From positions 1-27,207 of the forward strand of contig UQJY01000018.1 in NCBI GenBank assembly GCA_900541465.1: a stretch of DNA of 27,207 bases, written 5' to 3'. Made by a program: the position numbers and the translations under genes. The notes below the pieces were generated by a model that saw nothing but the letters and a program-made list of their open reading frames with translations, had not been told where the DNA came from and made no database searches. The stretch is from an uncultured Fusobacterium sp. GTDB taxonomy: Bacteria > Fusobacteriota > Fusobacteriia > Fusobacteriales > Fusobacteriaceae. This document shows, in pieces, positions 1-8,203 of the stretch. Position 1 is the first letter of the stretch, and each line of letters starts with the position of its first letter.

Positions 1-51
1 GCTGAAAGTACTTAGGGGGCAGCCCTTTGGGAGGATAGGAACTTGCCAATC
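1..51 (+). rRNA. rrf: 5S ribosomal RNA, 3' end (partial)
   Basis: The first ~50 bases match the conserved 3' third of bacterial 5S rRNA: a GTACTT segment, a G-rich/C-poor helix (GGGGGCAGCCC), a GGGAGGATAGGAAC stretch like the E. coli GCGAGAGTAGGGAAC, and a terminal TTGCCAAT that would close helix I. The 5' part lies outside the window, so an rRNA operon enters from the left. The exact 3' end is uncertain by a few bases. Confidence 0.82.
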
Positions 52-110
52 TTTTAATAAATCTTGAAACAGTTTTTCCAAACGGATTAAACAGAAGTTT
101 CAAGACAGGT

Positions 111-186
111 GCTTCTTTAGCTCAGTCGGTAGAGCACACGACTGTTAATCGTGTTGTCGTTGGTTCAAGTCCAACAAGAAGCGCCA
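111..186 (+). tRNA. tRNA-Asn (GTT)
   Basis: A complete cloverleaf can be drawn. The acceptor stem GCTTCTT (111-117) pairs with AAGAAGC (176-182), discriminator G183, and CCA (184-186) is encoded. The D arm is GCTC/GAGC. The anticodon stem CACGA/TCGTG closes the loop CTGTTAA, with anticodon GTT at 144-146. The T arm is GTTGG/CCAAC with loop TTCAAGT. It lies about 60 bases behind the 5S rRNA with no promoter between, so it is probably co-transcribed with the rRNA operon. Confidence 0.97.
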
Positions 187-277
187 TTTTTTATTTTTTG
201 TCAATGCAGGAGACAAGCTTTAAGTAGAGTAAATATATTTTAGAAAAAAAGAAAAGTTATAGAATTAAAAAAATTAG

Positions 278-312
278 AGCAGCTGTATTAATAGCTGTTT
301 TTTTATTTTTTG
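278..312 (+). terminator. Intrinsic terminator behind the rRNA/tRNA-Asn unit
   Basis: A short stem CAGCTGT (280-286) pairs with ATAGCTG (291-297, one G-T pair) around an ATTA loop and is followed at once by a long T run broken by one A (298-312). It sits between tRNA-Asn and the coaE promoter, where the rRNA operon should end. The stem is short, so strength is uncertain. Confidence 0.6.
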
Positions 313-343
313 GAATAATTATATTTTTAGGAAAATTAAAAGA

Positions 344-372
344 TTGAAAAACTTTAAAAAAAGACTTAAAAT
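344..372 (+). promoter_or_regulatory. Promoter for coaE operon
   Basis: A -35 box TTGAAA (344-349) and a -10 box TAAAAT (367-372) are separated by exactly 17 bases. Transcription would start near 379, giving a leader of about 20 bases with AGGAG at 387-391 before the coaE ATG at 400. The surroundings are very A/T-rich, so chance matches are possible, but position and spacing fit. Confidence 0.6.
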
Positions 373-399
373 AAATAAAAAACAATAGGAGAATAAAAG

Positions 400-984
400 A
401 TGATAGTAGGCCTTACAGGAGGAATTGCTTCAGGTAAATCAACAGTGAGCAAGATGTTTAAAGAGCTGGGAGCAGAAATAATAGATGCGGATATAAAAGC
501 AAAAGAAATTTCACAAAGAGAAGAAGTTGTGAGTGAAATGAAAAATATTTTTGGAAATAAAATTTTAAATGAAAATGGGAAAATTGACAGGAATAAAATA
601 AAAGAAATAGTTTTTTCTGATAAAGAAAAATTAAAAATGCTTAATAATTTAATTCACCCAAAAGTGATGGAAGAGTTTAAAAAAATAAAGGAAAATGCAG
701 ATAAAAATGATATAATAATATTTGATATACCATTATTATTTGAAACAGGAATGGATAAAATGTGTGATAAAATTATGCTGGTTTTTGTGGACATAAACAC
801 ACAGATAAAAAGAATGATTGAAAGAGATAATATAACAGAAGAACTTGCTGTAAAAATTATAAATTCTCAGATGAGTCTTGATGAAAAATTAAAAAAATCG
901 GAAATTCATATTGAAAATAATGGGACGCTTGAAAATCTGAGAGAGAAAGTAGAGAAGATTTATAGAGAGTTAAAAGGAGAATAA
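400..984 (+). CDS. coaE: Dephospho-CoA kinase
   Basis: This cytoplasmic kinase catalyses the last step of coenzyme A synthesis, phosphorylating the 3'-OH of the ribose of dephospho-CoA with ATP. The N-terminus MIVGLTGGIASGKST carries the P-loop (residues 7-14), followed by the family's typical DAD segment (IIDADIKAKEI, about residues 27-38). A PLLFE motif in the CoA-binding region and the QMSLDEKLKKSEIHIENNG segment are also family hallmarks. At 194 aa it has the usual length. AGGAG lies 8 bases before the ATG. It opens a compact operon with the U32 protein and pgpA. The CoA precursor genes panD, panC and panS lie about 12 kb away on the other strand. Confidence 0.97.
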   Translation: MIVGLTGGIASGKSTVSKMFKELGAEIIDADIKAKEISQREEVVSEMKNIFGNKILNENGKIDRNKIKEIVFSDKEKLKMLNNLIHPKVMEEFKKIKENADKNDIIIFDIPLLFETGMDKMCDKIMLVFVDINTQIKRMIERDNITEELAVKIINSQMSLDEKLKKSEIHIENNGTLENLREKVEKIYRELKGE

Positions 985-989
985 AAGTT

Positions 990-3155
990 ATGAAAATAGT
1001 TGCTCCCGCTGGGAACATGGAAAGATTTTATTCAGCTGTAAATGCAGGTGCAGATGAAATATATATGGGGCTTAAAGGATTTGGTGCAAGGAGAAATGCA
1101 GAAAACTTTACTCTTGAAGAATTTAAACAGGCTCTTGATTATGCCCATGAAAGAGGAACGAGAATATTTCTTACATTAAATACTCTTATGAAAAATGTTG
1201 AAATAGAGTTTTTGTATCAAAATTTTAAAGCACTTTATGAACATGGACTTGATGCAGTAATAGTTCAAGATTTAGGATATTTTAGATTTTTAAAAGAAAA
1301 CTTTCCTAATATTGATTATCACGGAAGCACTCAGATGACAGCAGCAAATCATGTGGAAGCAGATTATCTTAAAAGTTTGGGATTTAAGAGAGTTGTTCTT
1401 CCTCGTGAAATGAGTTTTGAAGAAATAAAAAAAATCAGAGAAAACACAGATATTGAACTTGAAATATTTGTTTCTGGTGCTTTGTGCATCTGTTATTCTG
1501 GAAATTGTTACATGAGCAGTTTTATTGGTGGAAGAAGCGGAAATCGTGGAATGTGTGCTCAGCCTTGTAGAAAATTTTATACTTCATCTGAAGGAGAGAA
1601 AGGTTATCTTTTAAGTCCTAAAGATCAGCTTATGAGTTTTGAAGAAATAAAAAAGTTAAAAGAAATAGGGATAAACAGCATAAAAATTGAAGGAAGAATG
1701 AAAGAGAAAACTTATGTTCATGAAGCTGTAACTTATTTTAAAAATCTTATAGACGGAATAAATGCAGAAGAAAGAGTTTCTTCAATTTTTAACAGAGGAT
1801 ATTCTAAAGGATATTTTTATGAAAATAGAGAAAATATAATGAATAAAAATTATCCTGCCAATATGGGTAAACCTATTGGAATAATTTCAGGGAAAGAACT
1901 TCTGCTTGAAGAAAATGTAATGCTTGGTGACGGGATAATTTATCTTTCAAAAGATTATGAAACTCTGGGCGGAGATTATATAAACAGAATTGAAAAGAAA
2001 AATAAAAAAGAAAAATTTAAAACTGCACAAAAAGGAGAAAAAATAATTCTTATAAATGCTCCAAAAGGTGCAAAATATGTTTTTAAAAATTATGATAAAA
2101 ATGTAAATGATGATATAGAGTCAAAACTTAAAAATTCAGGAAAGAAAAAAGAAATTTCTTTGGAATTTATTGGAAAAGAGGGAGAATGTCCTATCTTAAA
2201 AGCCTGTGCAGTAAATAACAGAGGAGAAAAGATTTCTGCTGAAATAAAAGGTGAAAATCTAATTGAGAAAGCAGCTAAAAGAGGAGCTGAAAAAGAAAAT
2301 ATAATTGAAAAACTTTCTGAAACAGGGGAAACAGTTTTTAAAGTTAAAGACTGTAATGTGTATATAGACAATAATATTTTTCTGCCTCTTTCTGTTTTAA
2401 AGCAGATGAGAAGAGATGTTCTTGAAGATTTAAGAAAAAAACTTGTGGAAAGCCACAGAAGAATTTTAGGAGAGAGAGAAATTTACAGAATTCCTGTGGA
2501 AAAAGATAAACCTAAAAATTGTGAAATCTCTGTTATGGTTACAAATGAAATCCAAGAAAAAACTGTAAGAGAATTGGGAATTAAAAAAATATACAGACGC
2601 GGGTTTGATGTTGCAAGGGAAAATAATTTAGACAGAATTGATTTAAATGAAAAACTTGCTACAAATTTATATCAAGTTTTAGAAAATAAAAATAACGATG
2701 TTACAGTCGGGTGGAATTTAAATGTGGGAAATATTTATTCACTTAATGAATATGGAAAAATTCCAAATGTTGAAACTGTAATAATAACTCCGGAGCTTAA
2801 TTTTGAGCAGATAGAAAATATTGGAAAAGTTCCTGTGAGAAAAGCTCTTTTAGGATACAGCAAGCTGAAAGGAATGTATGTAGAACTTCCGATTTTTAAA
2901 GATGGGGAAGTTATTACAAACGAGCAGGGAGATAATTTTGTGGTTCGTAAAAATGAACTTGGAAATGATGAAATTTATTTTGAAAAACCTCTTAATGTTT
3001 TGAGCCAGGTAAAAAGGCTTGGAAAAATAGGAATAGATGAGGTTGTGATTGAACTTCTTGATGAAACTCCTGAAGAGATAAAATTTATTCTTGAAAATAT
3101 TGATAAGAAAGAAAATTCATACAGTCCTTATAATTATGAGAGAGGTGTATTTTAA
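990..3155 (+). CDS. U32 family peptidase-like protein with DUF3656 (RlhA type)
   Basis: This 721-residue protein starts with a U32 TIM-barrel-like domain (MKIVAPAGNMERFYSAVNAGAD, then GLKGFGARRNAENF). It has a cysteine cluster C166, C168, C173, C189, C193 in the segment leading to GGRSGNRGMCAQPCR, the U32 signature. The middle (about 300-480) looks like the DUF3656 domain and is followed by a long C-terminal part. Characterised relatives (E. coli RlhA and TrhP) are needed for hydroxylation of an rRNA or tRNA base rather than proteolysis, and the cysteines may hold an iron-sulfur cluster. By analogy an RNA-modification role is likely, but the target cannot be read here. Its stop overlaps the pgpA start by one base (TAATG), which implies translational coupling. 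Confidence 0.88.
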   Translation: MKIVAPAGNMERFYSAVNAGADEIYMGLKGFGARRNAENFTLEEFKQALDYAHERGTRIFLTLNTLMKNVEIEFLYQNFKALYEHGLDAVIVQDLGYFRFLKENFPNIDYHGSTQMTAANHVEADYLKSLGFKRVVLPREMSFEEIKKIRENTDIELEIFVSGALCICYSGNCYMSSFIGGRSGNRGMCAQPCRKFYTSSEGEKGYLLSPKDQLMSFEEIKKLKEIGINSIKIEGRMKEKTYVHEAVTYFKNLIDGINAEERVSSIFNRGYSKGYFYENRENIMNKNYPANMGKPIGIISGKELLLEENVMLGDGIIYLSKDYETLGGDYINRIEKKNKKEKFKTAQKGEKIILINAPKGAKYVFKNYDKNVNDDIESKLKNSGKKKEISLEFIGKEGECPILKACAVNNRGEKISAEIKGENLIEKAAKRGAEKENIIEKLSETGETVFKVKDCNVYIDNNIFLPLSVLKQMRRDVLEDLRKKLVESHRRILGEREIYRIPVEKDKPKNCEISVMVTNEIQEKTVRELGIKKIYRRGFDVARENNLDRIDLNEKLATNLYQVLENKNNDVTVGWNLNVGNIYSLNEYGKIPNVETVIITPELNFEQIENIGKVPVRKALLGYSKLKGMYVELPIFKDGEVITNEQGDNFVVRKNELGNDEIYFEKPLNVLSQVKRLGKIGIDEVVIELLDETPEEIKFILENIDKKENSYSPYNYERGVF

Positions 3156-3658
3156 TGAAAAAATCCTTTATAAAAAATTTAGCCACTTGTTTTGGTTTGG
3201 GAGATATGCCTAAAGCTCCCGGAACTTTCGGAACACTTGGAGGAATTCCAATCTATATAGGAATGCTTTTTTTAAGAAAAGTATTTCCAAATCATATGCT
3301 TTATAATTCTTTTTATTTTATGTTTCTTATGACATTTTTTGTTGTGGCTGTATATGTTTCGGATATTGCAGAAAGAGAAATTTATCATAAAAAAGATCCG
3401 CAGAATGTGGTTATAGATGAAGTTTTAGGATATCTTACAACTTTATTTTTAGTAAATCCTGTTGGGTGGTTTCAAGCATTTGTTGCTATGGGACTTGCTT
3501 TTGTAATTTTTAGATTATTTGATATAACTAAGCCGGGGCCAATTTATAAGTCTCAGTTTTTAGGACATGGTGTTGGAGTTGTAATTGATGATTTCTTAGC
3601 AGGAATAATAGGAAATTTTCTGCTTGCATGTATTTGGACATTTATATTCTATAAGTAA
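3155..3658 (+). CDS. pgpA: Phosphatidylglycerophosphatase A family protein
   Basis: PgpA removes the phosphate from phosphatidylglycerophosphate to give phosphatidylglycerol in the inner membrane. The 167-residue protein shows the family's GDMPKAPGTFGTLGG segment (residues 16-30), a central VVIDEVLGYLTTL motif with the acidic pair, and RLFDITKPGPI towards the end. Three or four hydrophobic membrane segments separate these motifs. Length is normal. The ATG overlaps the stop of the upstream U32 gene. No clear terminator follows, so transcription may continue into cinA. Confidence 0.93.
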   Translation: MKKSFIKNLATCFGLGDMPKAPGTFGTLGGIPIYIGMLFLRKVFPNHMLYNSFYFMFLMTFFVVAVYVSDIAEREIYHKKDPQNVVIDEVLGYLTTLFLVNPVGWFQAFVAMGLAFVIFRLFDITKPGPIYKSQFLGHGVGVVIDDFLAGIIGNFLLACIWTFIFYK

Positions 3659-3786
3659 GTTATATGTAAAAATAAAATTTTTCAATGCAGAGATAAAATT
3701 ATTTTAGTTTTTATAAATAAGAAATTCTTATTAGAAATTTGTAGTATGTATCAAAAGAAATGTTATTAAGGAGATGTTTTTATAAA

Positions 3787-4989
3787 ATGAAAGCAATGCT
3801 TATTTTGGTGGGGACAGAACTTTTAAATGGCGGCATGGTAGATACTAACAGTATTTATATGGCGGAAAAGCTTAATAAATACGGGATAGAAATTTATTCA
3901 AAGATGACTGTAAAAGACAGCATTCCTGACATAATAAATGCCATTGAATTTGGAAGAAAAAATTGTGATCTCATTATAACTTCAGGGGGATTAGGCCCTA
4001 CCATAGATGATATTACGAAGGAAGCTGTGGCAGAATATCTTGGAAAAAAACTTATTGTTGATGAAGATGAACTTTTAGAACTTAAAGAAAAATTCAGAGA
4101 ACGTGATATAAAGTTTTTAGATATTAATGTGAAAGAAGTTGAAAAGCCGGAAGGGTCTGTTACATTTAAAAATGGAGCAGGAATGGCACCGGCAGTTTAT
4201 ATTGACGGGATAGTTTCTTTTCCCGGAGTGCCTGTTGAACTTTATGATATGTTTCCAAAATTTTTAAAATGGTATGCTGAAGAAAAAAATCTTAATTCAG
4301 ATGAAATTTATATAAAAGATTTAGTGACTTACGGGATAGCAGAATCACATTTGGATAATATGATAAGCGACCTTTTTACAGAAGAGGGAATAGAATATGA
4401 ATTTCTTGTAAAAAGTTTTGGAATTCTTATAAGAATGCAGAGCAAGCTGAGCAAGAAAAACATAGTGGAAAAAATCGTTGAAAAGATATATAATAGAGTA
4501 GGCGACAATATTTTTGGAGAAGATTCAGAAAGACTTGAAAGCCTGATAATAGACAGATTAAGAAAAGATAAAAAAACACTTTCTGTTGCAGAATCATGTA
4601 CAGGAGGGCTTCTTGCAGACAGCTTTGTAAATGTTTCGGGAGCTTCGGAAGTTTTTATGGAAGGTGTTGTAACTTATTCCAATGAAGCAAAAATGGAAAG
4701 ACTGGGAGTAAAAAAAGAAACTCTTGAAAAATTTGGAGCAGTAAGCCCTGAGACAGCAAGAGAAATGGTTTTAGGTCTTAAAACAGATGCAGGAATATCT
4801 GTTACAGGAATAGCAGGACCTGGCGGAGGAACTCCAGAAAAACCAGTCGGGCTTGTGTATATGGGAATAAGAAATGGAAATGAAATTTCAGTAGAGAAAA
4901 AAATATTTAAAGGTTCAAGAAGGAAAGTGAGAGAAAGAGCAGTTCTGCATAGTTTATTCTGCTTAAATAAAATGTTAAAAAGGAAGTAA
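3787..4989 (+). CDS. cinA: CinA-like protein (molybdopterin-binding fold plus PncC amidase domain)
   Basis: The N-terminal half has the CinA/MoCF fold (ILVGTELLNGGMVDTNS, then TSGGLGPTIDDITKEA). The C-terminal half is the nicotinamide mononucleotide deamidase domain PncC, with ESCTGG at about residues 269-274, the GVVTYSNEAK segment and SVTGIAGPGGGTPEKPVG. Family members take part in NAD recycling (ADP-ribose and NMN pathways). The link to competence comes from other bacteria. I start the gene at the ATG at 3787 (400 aa), because an in-frame ATG at 3760 precedes the only good ribosome site (AAGGAG, 3768-3773). The spacing to 3787 is rather long (13 bases), and 3796 is a further option. It is followed after 4 bases by the XRE-cupin gene. 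Confidence 0.94.
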   Translation: MKAMLILVGTELLNGGMVDTNSIYMAEKLNKYGIEIYSKMTVKDSIPDIINAIEFGRKNCDLIITSGGLGPTIDDITKEAVAEYLGKKLIVDEDELLELKEKFRERDIKFLDINVKEVEKPEGSVTFKNGAGMAPAVYIDGIVSFPGVPVELYDMFPKFLKWYAEEKNLNSDEIYIKDLVTYGIAESHLDNMISDLFTEEGIEYEFLVKSFGILIRMQSKLSKKNIVEKIVEKIYNRVGDNIFGEDSERLESLIIDRLRKDKKTLSVAESCTGGLLADSFVNVSGASEVFMEGVVTYSNEAKMERLGVKKETLEKFGAVSPETAREMVLGLKTDAGISVTGIAGPGGGTPEKPVGLVYMGIRNGNEISVEKKIFKGSRRKVRERAVLHSLFCLNKMLKRK

Positions 4990-4993
4990 ACAG

Positions 4994-5542
4994 ATGACGA
5001 TAGGAGAAAGAATTAAAAAGAAGAGAAATGAAAAAGGTTTTTCTTTGAGGGAACTTGCAGGAAAAGTGGATTTATCAGCAAGTTTTTTATCTCAGATAGA
5101 GCAGGGAAAAGCATCTCCTTCAATTGAAAATCTAAAAAAAATTGCCAATTATCTTGAAGTAAAAGTAAGTTATTTGATTGAAGAGGAAGATGAGGCCTTA
5201 GGTTCTTTCCATATAAAAAAAGAAGATAGAAAATATGTGGAAAGTATTGATTCAAAAACTTCGATAGCTCTTTTAACTTCTTCTAAAATAGAGAAGAATA
5301 TGGAGCCTATTATGTATGAAATAAAACCCGGAGGAGAAAGCGGAAGAGGTTTTTTCAATCATAATGGAGAAGAATTTATATATATAGTAGAGGGAACTCT
5401 TGATATATATATTGAAGATCAGCTTACAACTCTTAACGAAGGGGATAGTTTTTATTTTAAATCATCATTAAACCATAGATTTAAAAATAATGGGAAAAAA
5501 TTAACAAAAGCTATATGGATAGTAACCCCGCCTACATTTTAA
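4994..5542 (+). CDS. XRE-family regulator with C-terminal cupin domain
   Basis: Residues 1-62 form a Cro/C1-type helix-turn-helix (GERIKKKRNEKGFSLRELAGKVDLSASFLSQIEQGKASPSIENL). Residues about 105-178 form a cupin barrel (MYEIKPGGES through GEEFIYIVEGTLDIYIE to GDSFYF and NHRFKN). At 182 aa it matches the many small XRE-cupin regulators whose cupin senses a small ligand. It lies 4 bases behind cinA and just ahead of the fatty-acid-kinase-like fusion gene, so it may control this cluster. The ligand and operator are not known. A palindrome at 3716-3732 is one candidate site. Confidence 0.92.
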   Translation: MTIGERIKKKRNEKGFSLRELAGKVDLSASFLSQIEQGKASPSIENLKKIANYLEVKVSYLIEEEDEALGSFHIKKEDRKYVESIDSKTSIALLTSSKIEKNMEPIMYEIKPGGESGRGFFNHNGEEFIYIVEGTLDIYIEDQLTTLNEGDSFYFKSSLNHRFKNNGKKLTKAIWIVTPPTF

Positions 5543-5584
5543 TTGAACCTGAATGAAAAAAGACTTTAAAAATCGGAGGAAAGA

Positions 5585-8101
5585 ATGGAAATAAAAGTAA
5601 ATGTGCTTAATGCAATGAGACTTACAAAACTTCTTATTGCTGCGAGCAGATGGCTTTCAAGACACGCAGATATTTTAAATGACCTTAACGTTTATCCTGT
5701 GCCAGACGGAGATACAGGAACAAATATGTCAATGACTCTGCAGTCTGTTGAAAACCAGCTTATAAAATTAAGTTATGAACCTGATATGGAAGAACTTTGT
5801 GACACAGTGTCAGAAGCTATTCTTTTAGGAGCAAGAGGAAACTCTGGAACAATTTTATCTCAGATTATACAAGGATTTTTAGACGGAATAAGAGATAAAG
5901 AAGAAGCTACTGTTGAGGATACAATAGCTGCTTTTGAACTTGCAAAAGAAAAAGCATATAAAGCAGTGAGCAATCCTGTTGAAGGAACAATGCTTACAGT
6001 TATAAGAAAAGTTTCTGAAGGAGCAAAAGCCTATACAGGAGACAAATCAGATTTTGTGCCGTTCTTAATACATTTAAAAAATGTGGCTGCAGAAGCTGTT
6101 GAAGAAACACCTAAACTTCTTGCAAAATTAAAAGAAGCTGGAGTTGTTGATGCTGGTGGTAAAGGAATATTCTATATTTTAGAGGGATTTGAAAAATCAA
6201 TAAGCGACCCGCAGATGCTTGAAGATTTGGAAAGAATAGTTCAATCTCAGGCAAAGAGACAGGAAAGACTTGATGCCAATGCAATGACAATGGAAGAAAT
6301 CAAATTTAAATATTGTACAGAATTTATTATTGAAAATGGAAAATTTGATTTAGACAGTTATAAAAATGAAATAGGTGTTCTTGGAGATTCTATGGTTTGT
6401 GCTCAGACTTCAAAGAAAACAAAAACACATATTCATACAAATAATCCGGGACTTGTTCTTGAAATTGCAGGAAAACTTGGAAATCTTTCAAATATTAAAA
6501 TAGACAACATGGAACTTCAGCAGCATAAAAATATGATGTTTTCTGATGATGCTTACAAAGCTGAAGACAGTAAGAATAAAATTCTTGTGAGAAATGAAAA
6601 CAGCAGACCTGTTGCATATTTTGCAATAGCAGATAATAAGGAAATAGGAGAGCTTTTCTTAAATTCTGGAGCAACTGCTGTTCTTCTTGGAGGACAGACA
6701 CAAAATCCAAGTGTTGCAGATATAGAAGAGGGGCTTAAGAAAATAGAAGCTCAGACTATAGTTATTCTTCCAAATAATAAGAATATAATTTCATCTGCAA
6801 AAATAGCGGCAGAAAGATCAAATAAAGATGTAACAGTTCTTGAAACAACAAGTATGCTTGGAGGACATTACATTGTAAAAAATAAAGATCTTAATATGGA
6901 AAAAATAGCTAAAAATCTTAACAGAAATTCATCTGTGGAGATAACAAGAGCTGTAAGAAATACAAAAGTTGATAATCTTGAAATAAGCGAAGGAGATTAT
7001 ATTGCTATGGTAAATGGCAGAATAAGAGAAAAGGCTTCTTCACTTAAAGAACTTGTTGAAATAATAAAAGAAAATTATATTACAGAGTATACTCTTAATG
7101 TATTTGTTTCAATAGGTAAAGATGTAGATAAAGAAGCGACAGCTGTTTTAAGAGAAATCGGCGGAGAAAAATCTTATACAGATATAGAAGGAAATCAAAA
7201 TAATTATCCATACTATATTTACATAGAGAACAGAGATCCAAAACTTGCAGAAATAGCAATAGTTACAGATTCTACATCAGATCTTACTCCTGAACTTATA
7301 AAAGACCTTGATGTTGAAATTGTTCCTCTTAAAATTAAACTTGACGGCAACAATTACTACAGAGAAGGTGTGGATATAAGCAAAAGAGAATTTTGGAGAA
7401 AACTTCTTACTGAAGGACAGCTTCCAAAAACATCTCAGCCTTCACCGGCAGAATTTAAAGCAATGTATGAAAAATTATTTGCTAAGGGATATAAGAAAAT
7501 TATTTCAATTCATATTTCCGGAAAACTTAGCGGAACACAACAGGCTGCAAGAGTTGGTAAAGGAATGACAGCAAGAGAAGGAGATATTGCAATAATTGAT
7601 TCTAAAACAACTACATTTGCTCTTGGGCATATAGTTACAGAAGCAGCTAAACTGGCAAAAGAAAGAAAAAGCTTTAAAGAGATAATAGACTGGATAGAAG
7701 AAACTAAAGAAAGCATGAAGGTATTTTTCGTTGTTAAAGATTTGGAATTTCTTCAAAAAGGCGGAAGAATCGGAAGAGCTTCAGCAATGGTCGGAGGTCT
7801 TTTAAAATTAAAACCTGTGCTTAAGGTTGAAAACGGAGAAGTATCTGTTGAGGCAAAAGCTATCGGAGAAAGAGGTGCTATGCTTCATATGGAAAAACTT
7901 ATTAAAAACAGTAAAAACTCTATAATTTTATATACAGCTTGGGGCGGAACTCAAAGTGAACTTGCAAATGCAGATGCACTGAGAAATGCAGCAGAAAAAA
8001 TGAAGAGAGTTGATTACAGAGGCAGAGTAGAAATAGGGGCAACATTAGGTTCTCATACAGGTCCTGTTTATGGTATGGGAGTAATGGATAAGATAAGATA
8101 A
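5585..8101 (+). CDS. DAK2-DegV fusion, probable fatty acid kinase (FakA plus FakB in one chain)
   Basis: The 838-residue protein joins two normally separate proteins. Residues 1-~200 are a DhaL/DAK2 kinase domain (NVYPVPDGDTGTNMSMTL with DGDTGTN at 41-47, then GARGNSGTILSQIIQGF). Residues ~200-550 match the middle and C-terminal parts of FakA (YloV), including C244, H282 and H284, which correspond in pattern to FakA's metal-binding Cys and HxH. From about residue 557 a DegV/FakB domain begins (IAIVTDSTSDLTPELI, later SGKLSGTQQAA and GRIGRASAMVGGLLKLKPVL). FakA phosphorylates the carboxyl of a fatty acid held by FakB, feeding phospholipid synthesis. Ribosome site CGGAGG lies just upstream and a strong terminator follows. 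The activity is inferred from family knowledge only. Confidence 0.9.
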   Translation: MEIKVNVLNAMRLTKLLIAASRWLSRHADILNDLNVYPVPDGDTGTNMSMTLQSVENQLIKLSYEPDMEELCDTVSEAILLGARGNSGTILSQIIQGFLDGIRDKEEATVEDTIAAFELAKEKAYKAVSNPVEGTMLTVIRKVSEGAKAYTGDKSDFVPFLIHLKNVAAEAVEETPKLLAKLKEAGVVDAGGKGIFYILEGFEKSISDPQMLEDLERIVQSQAKRQERLDANAMTMEEIKFKYCTEFIIENGKFDLDSYKNEIGVLGDSMVCAQTSKKTKTHIHTNNPGLVLEIAGKLGNLSNIKIDNMELQQHKNMMFSDDAYKAEDSKNKILVRNENSRPVAYFAIADNKEIGELFLNSGATAVLLGGQTQNPSVADIEEGLKKIEAQTIVILPNNKNIISSAKIAAERSNKDVTVLETTSMLGGHYIVKNKDLNMEKIAKNLNRNSSVEITRAVRNTKVDNLEISEGDYIAMVNGRIREKASSLKELVEIIKENYITEYTLNVFVSIGKDVDKEATAVLREIGGEKSYTDIEGNQNNYPYYIYIENRDPKLAEIAIVTDSTSDLTPELIKDLDVEIVPLKIKLDGNNYYREGVDISKREFWRKLLTEGQLPKTSQPSPAEFKAMYEKLFAKGYKKIISIHISGKLSGTQQAARVGKGMTAREGDIAIIDSKTTTFALGHIVTEAAKLAKERKSFKEIIDWIEETKESMKVFFVVKDLEFLQKGGRIGRASAMVGGLLKLKPVLKVENGEVSVEAKAIGERGAMLHMEKLIKNSKNSIILYTAWGGTQSELANADALRNAAEKMKRVDYRGRVEIGATLGSHTGPVYGMGVMDKIR

Positions 8102-8110
8102 CACTTTTTT

Positions 8111-8152
8111 ATAAAGGACTCTTTTTTGCTGAAAGGGGTCCTTTATGTATTT
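8111..8152 (+). terminator. Intrinsic terminator after the DAK2-DegV gene
   Basis: ATAAAGGAC (8111-8119) pairs perfectly with GTCCTTTAT (8138-8146). The stem extends inward through TCTTTT/GAAAGGG pairs (with wobbles) to a small loop, about 15 pairs in all, followed by GTATTTTTATT. It starts 10 bases behind the stop codon. Confidence 0.9.
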
Positions 8153-8203
8153 TTATTGGGTATTTAAGTTTTAAGGCAGAGATTTATTTATATGGGGGAG
8201 ATA

